Translations under genes and position numbers: made by a program
Assembly: GCA_012934845.2 (NCBI GenBank)
Contig: WNNJ02000325.1
Location: 1 to 64,000, forward strand
Length of the DNA stretch: 64,000 bases
Source of the DNA: Pomphorhynchus laevis
Taxonomy: Eukaryota > Acanthocephala > Palaeacanthocephala > Echinorhynchida > Pomphorhynchidae
Reading direction: 5' to 3'
Notes under the pieces: model-generated
What the model was told of the DNA's origin: nothing
The model's input: only the letters and a program-made list of their open reading frames with translations
Database searches by the model: none
Shown here: in pieces, positions 44,370 to 54,966 of the stretch
Layout of the letters: each line of letters begins with the position of its first letter
Position numbering within the stretch: the first letter of the stretch is position 1

Positions 44370-44885
44370 AAAGTTTGGGATATAATATACATACAATCTA
44401 AAGTAAATACAGCAAGCATCGACGACAACCTTCGACGACAATCATCGAAGACAATCATCGACGACAACCATCGACGACAACCATAGACGACAACCATCGA
44501 CGACAACCATCGACGACAACAATCGACGACAACAATCGACGACAACAATCGACGACAACAATCGACGACAACAATCGACGACAACAATCGACGACAACAA
44601 TCGACGACAACAATCGACGACAACAATCGACGACAACAATCGACGTTAACAATCGACGACAACCATCGGTTGAAAAATTGATTGAAATATATTCTTACAA
44701 GTTTATGGGAGGACGTAAGAAAACAACTAAGACCGACACCAACTATGGATAACTGCAAGTACAGTGCTCGATACACGACGGCAGCGTCTGGACAACAATC
44801 ACCTGCGACAAGAATATGGCTAAAGAAGACTTCGTTTGTGGTTTTTATGCCAACAAACTAATCTGAAACCTTTCCAATAAGAAAA
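44370..44885 (+). mobile_element. LINE-A copy 3, 5' end only, with expanded 5' UTR repeat
   Basis: 'acaatctaaagtaaatacag' (44.39 kb) matches the start of LINE-A copy 2 (23.75 kb). After the minisatellite, ORF1 begins near 44.71 kb: 'MGGRKKTTKTDTNYG', stop, 'VQCSIHDGSVWTTITCDKN', 'FVCGFYANKLI'. This is the LINE-A finger (C...C, then C; the last Cys is Tyr here). It stops at 44.88 kb where LINE-B begins. Confidence 0.65.
44410..44668. repeat. 13-bp minisatellite (about 20 copies)
   Basis: The unit 'aatcgacgacaac' is repeated with little variation. Because 13 is not a multiple of 3, all minus frames give the same 13-residue peptide repeat (VVVDCCRRLLSSI), which explains the apparent proteins here. 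It occupies the place of the degenerate 'acgattacaacgatt' repeats in the LINE-A 5' UTR. Confidence 0.95.
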
Positions 44886-44956
44886 ACGATTTATTTTAAC
44901 ATGGCAAATGCGTGCCAGCGCACGCTTACATGACCACAACAAAACAAGACTGTGAA

Positions 44957-47853
44957 TCAGGTGTCGATAAGGTGTGAACGGAGGAGGTGTTTGAATGTGA
45001 TAAAGGAGGGAGCGCGGCGGACGTCGAGAGGAAGTTGATTCCAGGCGAGTGAGGCGGCGACGAGGAAGGATCGGAGACCGTAGTTGTTCGAGTAATTGGG
45101 AACGTGTAGTAAGAGGGAATGACGAGAACGCAGCGATAGCGAAATGGGGCGAGTGTTGTCTAATAAAGGAAGGTTGATGAACGATGGGGAGCCGACAGCG
45201 ATGAGACGAAAAGTAACGAGAAGAAGGCGGAGTTTGATGCGGATGTGGATGGTGGGCCAGGAGAGTTGGGCAAGATATGTAAATGTGTGGTCGAAGCGAC
45301 GGAGACGAAAGAGCACTCGAACGGCGGTGTTGATTATTCGTTGTAGGGGTAGGATGATGGATTTTGGAGAATTGGCGAAAAGGCTAAGGCAGTAATCGAT
45401 TTTAGGGAAAAGAAGCGATGAAAGAAGAGACATACAAGAACGGAAGTCGATAAGGGGGCGGATACGACGGATGTCACGGAGAATTATGTTAGACGAGCGG
45501 ACCTTGTCACGGACGAAGGGTTTAAGGGAAAGGTGATAATCGAAATGGAAGCCTAAGAAAGTGAGATTGTGGACTATAGGGATTATCGATGAGGCAAAAG
45601 GAACAATGGGAGGAGATATGTTTGGTTTACGGGGGAGGATCCACATTATTTTGGACTTTTCGTGGTTTAGAACGAGATGGAGATTGGAGAGACGTTTGTA
45701 GATAGAAGAAAGACAGTTGGAGGCAGAAATGCCGATATCGTGTATGCGATGTGCGGGTGCATGAGCATAGATTAGAATGTCATCGGCGTATTGCATGACC
45801 TTAAAGTAGTAAGGTTTGATAAACGGAGATAGATCGCCAAGCGGAAGAGAGAAAAGCATAGGACCTAGGACTGAACCTTGTGGGACCACGCAAAAAATAG
45901 TGATGGGATGGGAGGATGATGAATTAGAACAGACGCGAAAGGAACGGTCGGATAGGTATGAGGCGAACCATGCTACGGAGGAGGAAGAAAATCCGTAATC
46001 ATAACGAAGGCGAGAAAGGAGGACGGAGTGGTCGACAATGTCGAATGCGGAGGAGTGGTCGAGGGAGATGAGAACACTATATAGAGCCTTGTCTCGAGAA
46101 ATGAGTAAGTCGTTGTACACTTTTATGCATGCGATTTCTGTCGAGTGATTAGAGCGGAAAGCGGATTGGAAAGGAGGGTACAGATTGGATGAGGAGAGAT
46201 AAGCGTTGATTTGTATTAAGATGAGGCGTTCTAAGAGCTTAGAAAGAGTAGGGAGTAGCGAAATGGGGCGATAGCTAGAAGGAAGGGAGGGGTCGAGCGA
46301 TTGTTTTTTAAGGAGGGGACGAACGATTGCGGATTTCCAGTGTGAAGGGAATATACGACTGCGGATGGACGAGTTAAACAAGGTTGTGAGAAATGGGATA
46401 TCGATGAGCATATAGATTTTAATATGTGGGTAGGCAGGGGATCGGCGGGTGAGGTTTTGTTGGGCAAGGACATGAGGACAGATGATATTTCTGTAGGTGA
46501 GACAGGGAGACGATGAAAGAGTTCCGGAAGGATGATGCTGGGCGGGGCAGAGTGGGATAGGATGGAGACCGGGGTGTGAGAGAGCAGCGTGGATACTTTA
46601 GTCTGGAGAAATGACGAATAATCATTAGCATTGATGTTGCACGGCGTAGAGGAACGAGCCAGGATTGAGTTAAAAGTATGCCAGAGAGTCTTAGAGTTGA
46701 ATGAAGTGATGATTTTATGCTGCCAGAAGGAGTTGCATTTGGTACGTAGTAGGTTGAGATGAGACCGGCGAAGAGCAAGATAGGAATCACGGAAAGACGG
46801 AGTGTTCGAGCGGAAATCGCGTCTGAGAGAGCGGTGATAGACTCGAAAAGCATGGCGGAGTCGACGCTTTGAGAGTAGACATTGGATGTCAAACCATGGG
46901 GCACGGTGCAAGCGACGGTGTGGGTGAGACTTGAAGGGCAAGAGAATATCGAGAGTGGATGTGAGTTCAGAGTCGAAGAGAAGGGCGAGATCGTGAGGAG
47001 ATGAATATGTTATTGTGTGTAATGATAGAGACGATTAGAGTAAGGCAGAGCGGAGAAGGGAGAGGTCAAGATTTCTCCAAGGGCGACGTAGGATTGTAGG
47101 TGTGTGAGGAGTGGTGTGGTTGCGAGTGGGATCAAGGGTGATAAGAAAGTGATCGGATAGACCAGGATCATAGATGGACAGTGAGGTGTAGGCAGCAAAA
47201 TGATCGGGGACAGCGATGATGTCGAGTGCCCCACCAAGTATATGTGTGGGGGCAGTGGAGATTAGTTTGTAATTGTAGTTGGATAGAATGTTGATGAAGC
47301 GGATGGAATCTGTGGAAGAGGGGCGGTCTAGGCGGATATTGAAGTCGCCTAGAACGATTGAAGGGATTGAGGACAAAGATCAATGCGAAAGGAGGTCAGC
47401 GAGTTCGGTAAAAAATAAGGCTGTTGGAGCTGATGAACCAGGACGGTATACAATGGCGAGATCTAGAGTGATCGGGTTAGAATAACGACAAGTGAGCAAT
47501 TCAAAAGAGCAAGGACTGAAAGGGGGATTGATTTTGCGAAGAGATGCGGGGTGACGCGCGAATGCGACGATGCCGCCATGATTAGAGGATTTAGAAGGGC
47601 ATGAGCTGAGACGGCGGGCGGTTTCGACTAGGGAGCAACCGGCAGAGAGCAGACGGCGAATGGAAAGGCCCTCGGAATCTGAGTGCCAGGATTCGGTGAG
47701 GCAGAAGAGATCGATGGATTGCTTGGTGAATACGTTGAGGATAAGATCGGATTTATTGAGAATAGATCTAGTGTTGAGGAGACCGAGGCGGAAACCGTGT
47801 GCTGTGGCGAAAGAGTCTAGTGGAGAAGACACATAGGAGAGATGGAGCGCCAT
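44957..47853 (-). pseudogene. LINE-B ORF2: endonuclease and RT, few frame breaks
   Basis: Endonuclease: 'LGLLNTRSILNKSDLIL' (47.8 kb), 'LFCLTESWHSD', then 'IVLGDFNIRLDRPSS' (47.36 kb), 'DPGLSDHFLITL'. Linker 'APWFDIQCLLSKRRLRHA'. RT: 'SSYRPISLLPTLSKLLERLI', 'FQSAFRSNHSTEIACIKV', 'VLISLDHSSAFDIVDHSVL', 'VVPQGSVLGPMLF', 'MQYADDILIYAHAP' (YADD), then 'TFLGFHFDYHLSLKPFV' and the C-terminus 'SRHSLLLHVPNYSNNYGLRS'. The main RT frame (44957-46411) is open for 484 codons; breaks lie between it, the linker (46231-46941) and the endonuclease halves. Confidence 0.85.
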
Positions 47854-48600
47854 CGAATTTTTGGACGGGTGTGGACAACTTGAAAATTTCCGTCTATGTT
47901 TCGGATGGAGAGTGATGTTTCGCCGTTTTCCTCGCGACGGCGTTTTTCGATGCGGGCTGAAGAGATTTGAGCGATTTCAGAAGGGGCGCGATCGGGGAAA
48001 ATTCGAGTGGTTGAAGATGACATGAGTTTGAATCGTTGAGAGAGGACAGAAGACGCGTGAGAGCGATGCTTAAAAACAATTTTTAGGAGAGTGGGCTGGG
48101 AAAAATTAGATTGAGAAGATTTCTTTAGACGGATGAATGCGACAGGAGAAATGTCCTTGAAAAAGGATGGTTTATCCTAAGGAACAATAGACGAGAGGAT
48201 TGATCTGAAGGCGGAAACATTGTGGTCCAGACGTGCTTGTGGAGATAAGGATTTAGAAGGCGTGATATTAGTAACAATGACGCATCGATCGCGAGAAGCA
48301 AAGCGCTTCCGTAAAGGAGGACGACTGACGTGAGTAGGTGAGATCACGATAGAAGAGCTGTCAGTTGATGATTTGGAGGGATTTGGTTTGACGACGGGAG
48401 ACATAGAGGATAATGATAATAAAGAGGGTGGCAAGCGATGTGAGGAAAGGTTATAAGTGGAAGGATTGTGAAGGTTGGTGGAGGTGATTTTGATTGATAG
48501 ATGCAAAGTATTGAGGGACGAGACGGGAAGGACGGGACGTGGGGTGTCGGGGAGTGAATATACATTAGTTGTAACAATTTGCGCATATCAACATCCAACA
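47817..48600 (-). pseudogene. LINE-B ORF1, 5' truncated
   Basis: Contains a Ser/Pro/Thr-rich N-part ('HVPSFPSRPSIL'), then 'SRDRCVIVTNITPSKSLSP', 'LDHNVSAFRSILSSIVP', and at the end 'MSSSTTRIFPDRAPSEIAQ', 'RRREENGETSLSIRNI'. This is the same order as LINE-A ORF1's C-terminal half ('DKCFIIVNLNES', 'DSVKQVLSTVLP'), so an RNA-binding ORF1 protein is likely. The zinc finger end is missing because of truncation. Confidence 0.65.
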
Positions 48601-50343
48601 CGTTAACTCAAACTACCCCCGTCGTTTCTAATGTCCTTTCTCCACCCACCGTCCCTGCCACCATATACACTTCCCATTCCATGTCAACTTCACTCCCCGA
48701 CAGCCCTGTCCCGTCCTTCCCGTCTCGTTTCTCAATAACTTGCATCAATCAATCAAAATCACCTCCACCAACCTCCACTATCCTTCCACTCATAACCTTT
48801 CCTCACATCGCTTGCCACCCTCTTTATTATCATTATCCTCTGTCTCCCGTCGTCAAACCAAATCCCTCCAAATCATCAACTGCCAGCTCTTCTATCGTGA
48901 TCTCACCTACTCACGTCAGTCGTCCTTCTTTACGGAAGGGTCTCGCGATCGTTGTGTCATTGTCACTAATATCACGCCTTCCAACTCCTTATCTCCACAA
49001 GCACGTCTGGACCACGATGTTTCCGCCTTCAGATCCATCCTCTCGTCTATTGTTCCTGCGGATAAACCATCCTTTTTCAAGGACATTTCTCCTGTCGCAT
49101 TCATCCGTCTAAACAAATCTTCTCAATCTAATCCTTCCCAGCCCCCTCTCCTAAAAATTGTTTTCAAGCATCGCTCTCACGCGTCTTCTGTCCTCTCTCA
49201 ACGATTTAAACTCATGTCATCTTCAACCACTCGAATTTTCCCCGATCGCCCCTTCTGAAATCGCTCAAATCTCTTCAGCCCGCATCGAAAAACGCCGTCG
49301 CGAGGAAAACGGCGAAACATCACTCTCCATCCGAAACATAGACGGAAATTTTAAAGTTGTCCACACCCGTCCAAAAATTCGATGGCGATCCATCTCTCCT
49401 GTGTGTCTTCTCCACTAAACTCTTTCGCCACAACATATACATTAACCATATATACATTAATATCCATTTATACATTAACCATACACTTCATTAATAAATG
49501 TATAGATACCATACACTTCATTAATAAATGTATAGATAACATAAATATAGCCGGACTTTTAAATAATTCTAAAAGTAAAGAAATAATAGGGTCAGATTTA
49601 AGTAAATATATTCCTAAAATAAGGTATAAACTCCTACCACCATTAGGACGAAAAATTTGTAATTATAATAAAGAATTAAAATCAATATGTAACGATAATA
49701 TTAGAAACATAATGGAAACAGAATGCAATTGTAAAAGTCTTAGTTTTGATAAAATAAATGAACATATATGTACCCATAATCTAGAATTAATTGAAAATTG
49801 TGAATTAAGAAAGCTGCTATCAAAAGGGTATAAATATAGATTAAATAATAACAACGACAAAAAAAATTTACAATTCGTTATATAATAACTTAAATGATTA
49901 CTTTAGTAAGCTGATTAATAGTGAAAGCTTGACTATATCTAAGATAAACATTTGAAAAGACTATATATTTGATAAAATTAAAAATAGAATGAAAATAACA
50001 AACAATTACAAAAGGAAAGATAAAATTAATAAAGATATGTATAAAGAACTTACTAAATTAAAGGATAACTATATAATAACAACTATTGATAAAGCTAGTA
50101 ATAACTTTGTCTTCATATGCAAAAAGCTTTATTATGATATACTAATGAAAGAGGTTAATTCTAATGATTTAAATGTAAATCCAGCATATGAATGTAGTGA
50201 GTTGAGTTTAGAAACAATTATTACAAGTCACTGTTCTATAATGGATAAAAAGGGTATAAAGGTTGAATTAGATAATAAAAATATACCTATATTATATTGG
50301 AATCCAAAATTACATAAAAATCCAATAAAACCTAGGTATATAT

Positions 50344-51030
50344 ATGGATAAAATTGAATTAATAGAATCCTTAAATATTTTGATAAATCAAAATTATTTA
50401 AAAGTAGGGACATCTATATTTAGACAAGTAAAAGGTGTTCCAATGGGTGGTAATAGTAGCCCAATTATAGCTGACTTGTTTTTAAGCTTTATAGAATATG
50501 AATTTGTTCATAACTGTGTAAAAACTAAATCTAAACAATATAAATATATGAAATATATGTTTCGATACATTGATGATATATGTGTATTTAATTCTAATAA
50601 TTTTTATTCAATTAGTGAACAAATTTATCCAGAAAGCCTTATTCTTAACAAAACCAATATTAATGATAAAGAAGGTGTATATCTTGATATGAACATTAAA
50701 TTAACATTAACTAAAACTACTATTAATTTATATCGTAAAGATGACATATTTAAATTTACAAGAAACATATTTTTGCATGAGCATTCATGCATACCATATA
50801 ATATAAAATATAATACATTAAATAATGAAATTTTAAGAATTGCAACAATATGTAATGATATTGGCTTTCTTCAAAATCATTTAAATAATTTAATAGATAC
50901 ATATTTTAAACTAGGTTACTATAAAAATAACATCAAGAAGAAAATAGTAAAATATATAAATCAACACAATAATATAAAGAATAAATTTAAACTCTTAAGT
51001 GGCAAATTTTTATGGATGGATAATAAATAA
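50344..51030 (+). CDS. PLE-AT RT, C-terminal half with catalytic box (228 aa)
   Basis: An open frame that carries the 'GVPMGGNSSPIIADLFLSF' strand and the YIDD catalytic box ('MFRYIDDICVF', about residues 76-86), 'VYLDMNIKLTLTKTTINLYR' and the complete C-terminus ending 'LSGKFLWMDNK'. No nuclease domain follows; the stop is followed within 40 bp by the structured terminal module. The first catalytic Asp region ('YDFSTLYTNLDL') is deleted, so the copy is inactive. Confidence 0.8.
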   Translation: MDKIELIESLNILINQNYLKVGTSIFRQVKGVPMGGNSSPIIADLFLSFIEYEFVHNCVKTKSKQYKYMKYMFRYIDDICVFNSNNFYSISEQIYPESLILNKTNINDKEGVYLDMNIKLTLTKTTINLYRKDDIFKFTRNIFLHEHSCIPYNIKYNTLNNEILRIATICNDIGFLQNHLNNLIDTYFKLGYYKNNIKKKIVKYINQHNNIKNKFKLLSGKFLWMDNK

Positions 51031-51069
51031 TATACTTTGTATTAGAATAAGATACTAGATAGTTATTTC

Positions 51070-51180
51070 AGAGGAAATACATCATTAGCATGTATTTGGC
51101 CCGCTGCTATGTTGGGTAGAGGAGTTAGGGGCCGAAACCTGATAGCATAGCAGTTCCTCCTGATGACCTCTAATCCTTAT
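51070..51180 (+). ncRNA. PLE-AT terminal structured module (also at 14.39-14.51(-), 23.05-23.17, 43.21-43.33, 61.10-61.22, decayed at 38.93(-) and 58.8 kb)
   Basis: Pairings visible in copy g: GCTGCTATG (51103-51111) with CATAGCAGT (51146-51154, ending in a G.U wobble), TAGAGG (51117-51122) with CCTCTA (51167-51172), and hairpin TTAGG (51125-51129) / CCTGA (51138-51142) with loop GGCCGAAA. The first two cross, giving a pseudoknot in the order P1, P2, P3 hairpin, P1', P2', the order of HDV-like ribozymes. It is strongly conserved among young copies. The catalytic core of HDV was not demonstrated. Confidence 0.5.
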
Positions 51181-53505
51181 TCTGATACAACGTCTGTTAT
51201 TTATTAGTCAATTCATAAAAATGACGTTTATTTTGAATTCCAATTTTTTATTTTAACTTGATTAAAATTATAGAAAATCTAAAAACAATTATTAATTTTA
51301 TTATTTAATTATTAAATTTTGATTTAGCATTATTATGTTTTGTTTATTTTATAATTATATTAAATAGGTAGACTCAGTTAGCTGATTTAATCCTACGTCG
51401 TCCATGAAGAAATCTTGACTTCTCGCTTCTCCGCTCTACCTTACTCAAATCGTCTCTATCCTATCCCACAATATCATATTCATCTCCTCACGATTTCGCC
51501 TTTCTTCTCGACACCACTCTCGATCTTCTCTTGCCCTTCATGTCTCACCACCACCGTCGCTTGCACAGTGCCCCATGGTTTGACATCCAATTCCTACTCT
51601 CAAAGCGTCGACTCCGCCATGCTTTGCGAGTCTATCACTGCTATGTCAGACGTGATTTCCGCTCAATCACTTCGTCTTTCCGTGATTCCTATCTTGCTCT
51701 TCGCCGGTCTCATCTCACCCTACTACGTACCAAATGCAACTCCTTCTGGCAGCATAAAATCATCACTTCATATGATAAAATCATCACTTCATGTGAAAGG
51801 GAGACTCTCTTACACCCAGGCCTCCATCCTATCCCACTCTGCCCCGCGTAGCCTCATACTTCCGGAACTCTTTCATCTTCTTTTGTCTCACCTTCCGAAG
51901 TCTCATCTGTTCTCATGGTATTGCCCAGAAAAACTTCACATGCCGATCTCCTGCCTACCCACATACTTAAATTTATATGCTCATCGATATCACATTTTTC
52001 ACAACCTTGTTTAACTCGTCAATCCGCAGTCGTATCTTCCCTTCACACTGGAAACCGCAATCGTTCGTTCCCTCCTTAAGAAACAATCGCTCGACCCCTC
52101 ACTTCCTTCTAGCTATCGCCCCATTTCACTACTACCTACTCTTTCTAAGCTCTTAGAACGCCTCATCTTAATACAGATCAACGCTTATCTCTCCTCATCT
52201 AATCTGTACCTCCTTTCAAATCCGCTTTCCGCATTAATCACTCCACAGAAATCGTATGCATTAAAGTTTACAGCGACTTACTCATTTCTCGAGACAAGGC
52301 CCTATATAGAGTTCTTATCTCCCTCGACATATCCTCCGCATTCGACATTGTCGACCACTCCGTCCTCAATTCTCGCCTTCGTTACGATTACGGCTTTTCT
52401 TCCTCCTCCGTAGCATGGCTTGCTTCATATCTATCCGACCGTTTTTTCGCGTCTGTTCTAATTCATCATTCTCCCCTCTTATCCCTATTTTTTGCGGAGT
52501 CCCACAAGGTTCAGTCTTAGGTCCCCTGCTTTTCTCTCTTCTGCTTGGCGATATCTCTCCGTTTATCAAACCTTACTCCTTGAACGTCATGCAATACGCA
52601 GATGACATCCTAATCTATGCTCATGCACGCGCACATCGCATACACGATATCGGCAATTCTGCCTTCAACTGTCTTTCTTCTATCTACAAACGTCTCTCCA
52701 ATCTCCATCTCGTTCTAAACCCCGACAAGTCCAAAATAATGTGGATCCTTCCCCGTAAACCAAACATATCTCCTCCCACTGTATATTTTGCCTCATCGAT
52801 TATCCCCATAGTCCACAATCTCACTTTTTTAGGATTCCATTTCGATGATTATCTTTCCCTAAACCCTTCGTCCGTGGCAAGGTCCGCTCGTCTAGCTTAA
52901 TTCTCTCTGACATCCGCCGTATCCGCTCCATTATCGACTACCGTTCTTGTATGTCTCTTCTTTCATCGTTTCTTTTCCTTAAAATCGATTACTGCCTTAG
53001 CCTTTTCGTAAATTCTCCAAAATCCATAATCCTACCCCTACAACGAATAATTAACACCGCCGTTCGAGTGCTCTTTCGTCTCTGTCGCTTCGACCACACA
53101 TCCACATATTTTGCCCAACTCTCCTGGCCCACCATCCACATCCGCATCAAACTCCGCCTTCTTCTCGTAACTTTTCGTCTCATCGCTGTCGGCTCCCCAT
53201 CGTTCATCAACCTTCCTTTATTAGACAACACTCGCCCCATTTCGCTATCGCTGCGTTCTCGTCATTCCCTCTTACTACACGTTCCCAATTACTCGAACAA
53301 CTACGGTCTCCGATCCTTCCTCGTCGCCGCCTCACTCGCCTGGAATCAACTTCCTCTCGACGTCCGCCGCGCTGCCTTCTTTATCACATTCAAACAACTC
53401 CTCCTTTCACACCTTCTCGACACATGATTTACATTTATGTTTTGTTGTGCTCATGTAAGCGTGCACTTACACGCATTTGCCACGTTAAAATAAATCTTTT
53501 CTTTT

Positions 53506-54300
53506 TTTGATGCGGATAGTGATCTTTTTTTATAAACTATGATCTAAAACTCTTTTACAACGCTGTCATTAACGTAATTAACAAATTAGTCGGGATATGA
53601 CTAGATTTTATGTTACAAATTCAAACATGTCTTCTGCTGAGTATGGGTAGACTTGGTATAAGAAGTTGTCAAGTCCACGCTCCTGTTACTTATCTCACTT
53701 GCCTTGCCAATGTTGCAAACACTTTGGAGATATGCGTCTTATTTTTTCGGATTTTCTCAGGCATTTGAGTCGTTACATCGATACTTCTCATCCGAATTTA
53801 TTGTGGATGATATTGTCTGTACAAAATACATGCCACAATCGTGCTTGAGAATGAAAATAAATCAAATGTTGCTCACAAAACAAATCGAGACCGACCTTTT
53901 TTGCCGCATCACATCTTGAGGTTAATTATGCATACGCAAATGTCTGGTTGCAGGCTACACCGAATAAAATTAACTCTCTGAGCTTGTTGTCAACAGAATT
54001 TCGTATCCTTGTAAAAATGTGGTTGGAATACCCATTTTAATGCTGCCATACAAATGTCGTGGCTTCTTTAAAGATGCTGATGTTAGCGGGTTTCATGGGC
54101 TTGACAGTTTGCTAGGTACACAGGTGTTCGCCATAAATGGAGTGCGAGATACGGTTGTTCATGCAGCTAAATCAGCATGACTACGTATGGAGCGCGAAAC
54201 CCTAAATCTTATCAGAGACTTGAAAGAATGACCAACAGACATCCTTTTTGCATGAGGATTAACCGACGCTATTGATTTTGCGGTTTTTAACCCGTAGCAA
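53506..54300 (+). pseudogene. Family D: cysteine/histidine segment and REase-like part, broken
   Basis: Plus-strand readings: 'RLGIRSCQVHAPVTYLTCLA' (53.65 kb), 'IPILMLPYKCRGFFKD' and 'VSGFHGLDSLLG' (54.03-54.11 kb), 'INGVRDTVVHAAKSA' (54.14 kb), 'LRMERETLNLIRDLKE' and 'LTDAIDFAVFNP' (54.18-54.29 kb). In relatives known to me the order is C.C..D..G.H..C, RHN..RD, then a D...D-V-T-V nuclease-like strand, and here the same order holds with substitutions and stops. It follows directly after the LINE-B 3' end. Confidence 0.5.
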
Positions 54301-54309
54301 TCTTCATAT

Positions 54310-54615
54310 TTGTCAAAATCTAGCACTGATGCGTCATTTGATGCAGAGGCTTATTCTATGGGAGTCAGTGTACGGAAATACTGTCACAAATCGGAGATAA
54401 ATGGATATTTGTTTACTCCAGCTGTTGCTGAAACGTATGGAGGATGGAACGCAGAAGGCTTAAGTTTCATTCGCCAAATAGCCCAATATCTTGTTGCTCG
54501 TCAGAAAGTCCTTTATTTAAATGTAGCTGAAGAATTATTCCAGCGAATTTCGGTAGCTCTAATGATAGGAAACACCAAAGCACTCTTGAAGAGCATTCCA
54601 GACGAGGATACGTAG
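54310..54615 (+). CDS. Family D C-terminal domain (101 codons, open)
   Basis: 'EAYSMGVSVRKYCHKSEING' then 'YLFTPAVAETYGGWNAEGLS', 'FIRQIAQYLVARQKVLYLN', 'LFQRISVALMIGNTKALLKS'. The motif order 'KY..C....F.P.AVETYGGW', 'FI..IA', 'QR.SVAL..GN' is the C-terminal part of an RT/REase-like retroelement family of invertebrates. It is open but only the end of a broken element (upstream part 53.5-54.3 kb). Its role is probably completion of the nuclease fold; this is inference. Confidence 0.5.
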   Translation: MSKSSTDASFDAEAYSMGVSVRKYCHKSEINGYLFTPAVAETYGGWNAEGLSFIRQIAQYLVARQKVLYLNVAEELFQRISVALMIGNTKALLKSIPDEDT

Positions 54616-54714
54616 CGGGGTAGATGTAACGTCTAATTCTCTAACGAGCCGCAATGCCGACATATCTCTCAGAACCTAGAGTTTATTAGAATTCGCTAAA
54701 CACATATCATTCCT

Positions 54715-54966
54715 TTGATAAACAGCATGGATCCTTTCCCACTTTTATTACATTCCACAATAGATTATGAGGTTTGTATCGATTATAAGGCCGCCCCGGA
54801 TCAAGTAGTTCAATCAATTTGCCTATCGCCAGAGAATGATTGCATCGAATCCAGCGAATTGCGTTTGTTTCAGAGCGGATATCTTTACAAAGACGAATTG
54901 CAGACTCATGTTATCGACTCGGATCAAAAGTACGAGCACTTGTTATTGTTTTTCCTTAGAATATAA
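54715..54966 (+). CDS. Unknown small open frame (83 codons)
   Basis: 'MINSMDPFPLLLHSTIDYEV', 'CIDYKAAPDQVVQSICLSP', 'RLFQSGYLYKDELQTHVI'. I do not recognise it. It is acidic and less AT-rich than the DNA after it. It could be a terminal exon of a host gene, a retroelement remnant linked to the family D copy 100 bp upstream, or chance. No splice sites could be judged. Confidence 0.25.
   Translation: MINSMDPFPLLLHSTIDYEVCIDYKAAPDQVVQSICLSPENDCIESSELRLFQSGYLYKDELQTHVIDSDQKYEHLLLFFLRI

Larger units (their letters stand above)
44886..48600 (-). mobile_element. LINE-B copy (left arm of a head-to-head pair)
   Basis: Minus strand: ORF1 (48.6-47.82 kb), ORF2 (47.85-44.96 kb) and 3' end ('catgtaagcgtgcgctggca' in sense at 44.9 kb). 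The 5' end is truncated at about 48.6 kb, exactly where a second LINE-B copy begins on the opposite strand. Base composition is much richer in GC than PLE-AT. CR1/L3-like in layout. Confidence 0.85.
49435..51391 (+). mobile_element. PLE-AT copy g, inserted in LINE-B
   Basis: It starts with reiterated short pieces ('cttcattaataaatgtatag' occurs twice, 49.49-49.54 kb) leading into 'KCIDNINIAGLLNNSKSK', continues through the DKAS box to 'KLHKNPIKPRYIYG', skips roughly 380 bp relative to copy d, and resumes 'MDKIELIESLNILINQNYL', 'FRQVKGVPMGGNSSPIIAD', 'FRYIDDICVFN' to 'KFLWMDNK' (50344-51030). The terminal module is at about 51070-51180 and the tail ends near 51391. The 3' half is open and looks recent. 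Confidence 0.85.
48601..53505 (+). mobile_element. LINE-B copy (right arm), interrupted by PLE-AT
   Basis: ORF1 occupies 48.6-49.43 kb (frames 48579-49112, 48740-49258, 49158-49418). ORF2 resumes at 51392 after the PLE-AT insertion and runs to 53.42 kb: 'RFFRVCSNSS', 'GVPQGSVLGPLLFSLLLGD', 'MQYADDILIYAHARAHR', 'SRHSLLLHVPNYSNNYGLRS'. The 3' end is at 53.44-53.50 kb with 'catgtaagcgtgcacttaca'. About 700 bp of endonuclease sequence present in the left arm is missing across the insertion. Many frame breaks. Confidence 0.85.

Noticed and set aside
44357-44776. Three overlapping minus-strand ORFs with VVVDCCRRLLSS repeats
   Set aside because: A 13-bp repeat gives the same peptide in all frames; this is not evidence of a gene.
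51155-51172. CTGATGA in the PLE-AT terminal module as a hammerhead core
   Set aside because: The only nearby GAAA lies upstream inside a hairpin loop, and no stem II joins the two boxes; the conserved pairings point to a different fold.
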